A stretch of DNA of 6,764 bases from Chloroflexota bacterium. Lineage in GTDB: Bacteria; Chloroflexota; Limnocylindria; Limnocylindrales; CSP1-4. The stretch spans positions 1 to 6,764 of the forward strand of contig VBHW01000133.1 of the NCBI GenBank assembly GCA_005881055.1, given 5' to 3'. The notes below the pieces were generated by a model. It worked only from the letters and a program-made list of their open reading frames with translations. It searched no databases and was not told the origin of the DNA. The position numbers were made by a program, and so were the translations under genes. Below are positions 6,372 through 6,764 of the stretch, piece by piece; the stretch's first letter is position 1; the number at the start of each line of letters is the position of its first letter.

Positions 6372-6375
6372 CGAA

Positions 6376-6567
6376 CTACCGACGCTTCCCCCGGACGAGG
6401 AGCAGGTGGGCGGTCCATTCCGACGTCTGCCCGTCATGCGTCGCCGAGCTGCCCTGCCAACCGCACACGCACGTCACCTGTTGCAGCCGGTGCACGTACT
6501 GGTCGATCACGTGCTTGAGCGGCTCCTCCGTCAGCGTGGCGGACGACTTGGGCGGGTTGGGGTTCAC
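6376..6567 (-). CDS. Small CxCGW...W..H putative zinc-binding protein, 63 residues
   Basis: From the GTG at 6567 this encodes 63 residues. A charged helical N-terminal half (LTEEPLKHVIDQYVHRLQQV) leads into TCVCGWQG, then H44, and SEWTAHLLLVRG near the end. Counted from this start, C33 and C35 with H44 and H54 could bind one metal ion. The CxCGWxG...W..HL pattern is common in short actinobacterial and phage proteins of unknown role. AGGAG at 6579-6575 lies 7 bases before this GTG but only 1 base before the in-frame GTG at 6573, so the later start is preferred. Upstream lie a palindrome and a 21-bp tandem repeat that may control it. No neighbour helps with function. It is probably a real gene, but I assign no activity. 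Confidence 0.65.
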   Translation of the reverse strand: MNPNPPKSSATLTEEPLKHVIDQYVHRLQQVTCVCGWQGSSATHDGQTSEWTAHLLLVRGKRR

Positions 6568-6574
6568 GGACACG

Positions 6575-6579
6575 CTCCT
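6575..6579 (-). promoter_or_regulatory. Ribosome binding site deciding the start of the 63-residue gene
   Basis: AGGAG on the minus strand. The 7-base spacing to the GTG at 6567 is near ideal, while the GTG at 6573 is only 1 base away. This favours the shorter product. Confidence 0.6.
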
Positions 6580-6620
6580 GGGCTTGGTCGCGGCGGGACG
6601 CGGGCCGCGCGGGGGAAGGC

Positions 6621-6644
6621 ATATTGTGCGTCATTTCGGCCGAA
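6621..6644 (-). promoter_or_regulatory. Possible -10 element with palindromic operator
   Basis: Reading the minus strand, the 10-bp palindrome TTCGGCCGAA (6644-6635) is followed 8 bases later by CAATAT (6626-6621), the only AT-rich hexamer in this leader and a plausible -10. No good -35 is seen. The palindrome would lie inside the promoter spacer, a common place for repressor binding. The start codon at 6567 is 53 bases downstream. Confidence 0.3.
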
Positions 6645-6672
6645 TCGGCTTGCTGGCCGTGCGCGAACGGCG

Positions 6673-6714
6673 CCCGGAACGCGTCAGAACGGCCCCGGAA
6701 CGCGTCAGAACGGC
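6673..6714. repeat. Exact tandem repeat, two 21-bp units
   Basis: Positions 6673-6693 and 6694-6714 are identical over all 21 bases. Each unit starts CCCGGAACGCGTCAG and ends AACGGC, with the palindrome ACGCGT inside. The 21-base period is two helical turns, so both copies face the same side of the DNA. The preceding bases (6651-6671) share only the last seven bases, GAACGGC. The array lies about 106 bases upstream of the 63-residue gene. The rest of the leader (6580-6764) shows no gene. Confidence 0.7.
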
Positions 6715-6764
6715 GGCCAGGGGATCGCCGGTCGGTCGGGATCCGGCTGTGGGAAGCGCCGCGC

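Larger units (their letters stand above)
5847..6375. other. 529-base gap without a convincing gene, rich in inverted repeats
   Basis: No open frame here on either strand shows a protein motif or good start signal. The stretch contains a strong stem-loop (5915-5958), two competing small hairpins (TCCGA/TCGGA at 5977-5995 and GAGC/GCTC at 5994-6007), an inverted repeat at 6105-6116, two neighbouring 12-bp palindromes (6160-6185), and a 10-bp direct repeat 50 bases apart (6271, 6321). I looked for tmRNA, RNase P RNA, SRP RNA, tRNA and common riboswitch signatures by eye and found none. It is best read as the 3' region of the 63-residue gene and the leader of the zinc-ribbon gene. Confidence 0.5.

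Noticed and set aside
6434..6634. Minus-strand frame of 66 codons starting at an ATG upstream of the 63-residue gene
   Set aside because: It is a shadow in another phase without motifs. The overlapping frame has the CxCGW...W..H pattern and the ribosome binding site.

Overview
The window is very GC-rich with strongly GC-ending codons, and every credible gene is on the minus strand. The base composition and the mix of small zinc-binding proteins suggest a high-GC bacterium such as a Chloroflexota of the Limnocylindria/Ellin6529 kind or an actinobacterium. This is an inference from style; no marker gene is present.

Layout, right to left (direction of transcription). At 6580-6764 lies a non-coding leader with an exact two-copy 21-bp tandem repeat and a 10-bp palindrome. 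It precedes a 63-codon gene (6376-6567) for a CxCGW...W..H putative zinc-binding protein with a good ribosome binding site. A gap of about 530 bases (5847-6375) has no convincing gene. It holds perfect palindromes, a short direct repeat and a strong 16-bp stem-loop (5915-5958), which sits in the presumed leader of a 45-codon zinc-ribbon gene (5709-5846). Next is a complete 454-residue class-III PLP-dependent aminotransferase (4243-5607), followed by a weak terminator-like hairpin and about 490 bases without a gene. From 3756 to 281 runs a large nuclease-helicase gene of the TM0106/RecB-like type. Left of it, a strong ribosome binding site and a signal peptide mark the start of a secreted protein that runs off the window (175 to 1).

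The main result is the large gene. Read through two breaks in frame, it encodes about 1,156 residues: a PD-(D/E)XK nuclease with a four-cysteine (probable 4Fe-4S) set, an RNase H-like 3'-5' exonuclease domain, and an Upf1/Dna2-type superfamily 1 helicase. The breaks lie near 2146 and near 450. The second removes several residues just after helicase motif VI, so it looks like a deletion of about 20-plus bases rather than a one-base slip. The gene is therefore annotated as a probable pseudogene (or an assembly error). The final 55 codons still read as family sequence in a third frame.

Nothing ties the genes into one pathway. Gaps between them are long, so they look like separate transcription units. 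I see no CRISPR array, transposase, tRNA, rRNA or recognisable riboswitch.
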